A stretch of DNA of 6,552 nt from the NCBI GenBank assembly GCA_035293845.1, contig DATGMB010000342.1:1-6552 (forward strand). Reading direction: 5' to 3'. The position numbers were made by a program, and so were the translations under genes. This DNA comes from DATGMB01 sp035293845. Its GTDB lineage: Bacteria > Acidobacteriota > Terriglobia > Bryobacterales > Bryobacteraceae. How positions within the stretch are numbered: the stretch's first letter is position 1; every line of letters begins with the position of its first letter. The notes beneath the pieces are model-generated. The model had not been told where the DNA came from. It did no database searches and was given only the letters and a program-made list of their open reading frames with translations. Below, piece by piece: positions 5,857-6,552 of the stretch.

Positions 5857-6552
5857 CTACACCCCAGCCTTTCGCAATCTCTCCTGCACACCCGCCTTGA
5901 ACGCCGCATCCTGAATCGAGTCCAGGTTGATCTTCACGTTTTCCAGCACGCCCGTCCGCGCTGCGGCGATCAGGGCCTTGGCCACGGCCAGATCCGAGCC
6001 GAACTTCGCCGGAATATCGAGCGCATCGAGGCGCGCGGCCATCGCCGAGGCGCGCTCCAGCACTTCGAGCGGTACTTCGGCCGCGCCGTGCAGCGCCTCC
6101 TCGACGTACGGCGCGCGCTCGTCCTTCGGCCGCTTGTAGGCCGCCATGACTTTGTTGAACGCTTCGGCGTCGCGGTCCACGGCCTCGGTGAAGAAGCGGC
6201 GGTCGTCCTCGAAGGCGCCGGGGTCCTGCTTGGCGAGGCGCGTAACCATCGCGCCGAGCGCCGCCGCCATCGCGGCCGCCGCGGCCGAGGCGCTGCCGCC
6301 GCCCGGCGTCGCGGTCGGCGCGGCCAGCGCGTCGAGAAACTCGGGCAGCCCGCTGCGCGCGCTCAGCGCCTCCGCAATGCGGTTCTCCAGCACCAGTTCC
6401 GGGCGAAAATTCTCGAAGCGCAGGAAATATTCCGCGCCCAGCTCGATCGCCTTCTTCGGAATCAGCCCGACGATCTCGCTCCCCACCACCGGCACGCCCC
6501 AGCGCTCGGCCTCGCGCCGCACCGTCTCGAACACCAGGTGCATGGGCGTCTG
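5857..6552 (-). CDS. ftcD: Glutamate formiminotransferase-formimidoyltetrahydrofolate cyclodeaminase (FtcD), N-terminus cut by window edge
   Basis: The visible 231 residues are the C-terminal half of a bifunctional enzyme of about 500 residues. The first part (PMHLVFETVRREAERWGVPV, then GSEIVGLIPKKAI) is the end of the formiminotransferase domain, which moves the formimino group of N-formimino-glutamate to tetrahydrofolate. A short linker (about 42-68) leads to the cyclodeaminase domain, which releases ammonia to give 5,10-methenyl-tetrahydrofolate. That domain shows LPEFLDALAAPTATPGGGSA (69-88), an Ala-rich helix, and KFGSDLAVAKALI (183-195), whose Asp187 is the likely catalytic aspartate by family analogy, followed by ENVKINLDSI. 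The frame continues to the right edge, so the ATG at 6543 is internal, not the start. The ABM gene follows 2 nt after the TAG stop, and a detached copy of this gene's 3' end lies at 5429-5527. FtcD indicates the folate-linked hut route instead of HutF/HutG. Confidence 0.95.
   Translation of the reverse strand, partial: QTPMHLVFETVRREAERWGVPVVGSEIVGLIPKKAIELGAEYFLRFENFRPELVLENRIAEALSARSGLPEFLDALAAPTATPGGGSASAAAAAMAAALGAMVTRLAKQDPGAFEDDRRFFTEAVDRDAEAFNKVMAAYKRPKDERAPYVEEALHGAAEVPLEVLERASAMAARLDALDIPAKFGSDLAVAKALIAAARTGVLENVKINLDSIQDAAFKAGVQERLRKAGV
5867..5957. repeat. Direct repeat, copy A, inside the ftcD 3' end
   Basis: This is the partner of 5439-5529, here as the functional end of ftcD. 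The two copies are in the same orientation, 428 bp apart, and enclose the ABM gene, which is the layout left by site-specific integration at a gene's 3' end or by unequal recombination. Confidence 0.85.

Overview
The window is GC-rich, and every gene I can support lies on the minus strand, so it reads from right to left. It carries most of a histidine-degradation (hut) cluster of the formiminotransferase type: the 3' part of a fused glutamate formiminotransferase-cyclodeaminase (ftcD), urocanate hydratase (hutU) and imidazolonepropionase (hutI). A Tat-exported GH51 alpha-L-arabinofuranosidase follows. Fused FtcD, a Tat-exported GH51 enzyme and a small ABM-domain protein together suggest a soil Acidobacteriota lineage (Bryobacterales/Solibacter-like). 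That assignment comes from memory of protein style, not from a search.

Layout in transcription order: ftcD C-terminal part (6552-5857, N-terminus outside the window); a 96-residue antibiotic-biosynthesis-monooxygenase (ABM) family protein starting 2 nt after the ftcD stop (5854-5564); a second, diverged copy of the last 32 codons plus stop of ftcD (5527-5429); a Phd/YefM-type antitoxin (5365-5084); an overlapping ParE/RelE-family toxin broken by an apparent one-base insertion (5094-4740); about 200 nt of uncertain content with a possible small membrane ORF and a possible antitoxin remnant (4736-4559); hutU (4531-2888); two hairpins with the same stem sequence, the first a strong bidirectional terminator (2878-2800); hutI (2781-1543); and the arabinofuranosidase gene (1536 to the left edge, C-terminus outside the window).

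Pathway logic: HutU converts urocanate to imidazolonepropionate, and HutI opens that ring to N-formimino-L-glutamate. FtcD moves the formimino group to tetrahydrofolate and deaminates it, giving glutamate, ammonia and methenyl-tetrahydrofolate. Histidine ammonia-lyase (hutH) and any hut regulator are not in the window.

The segment between ftcD and hutU looks like an insertion hotspot. The ABM gene is bracketed by direct repeats of the ftcD 3' end, and a toxin-antitoxin pair with a damaged toxin follows. I saw no tRNA, rRNA, CRISPR array, transposase or integrase, and no convincing plus-strand gene. The long plus-strand open frames are antisense shadows. The most interesting points are the ftcD-tail repeats around the ABM gene, the frameshifted toxin, and the twin hairpins between hutU and hutI.
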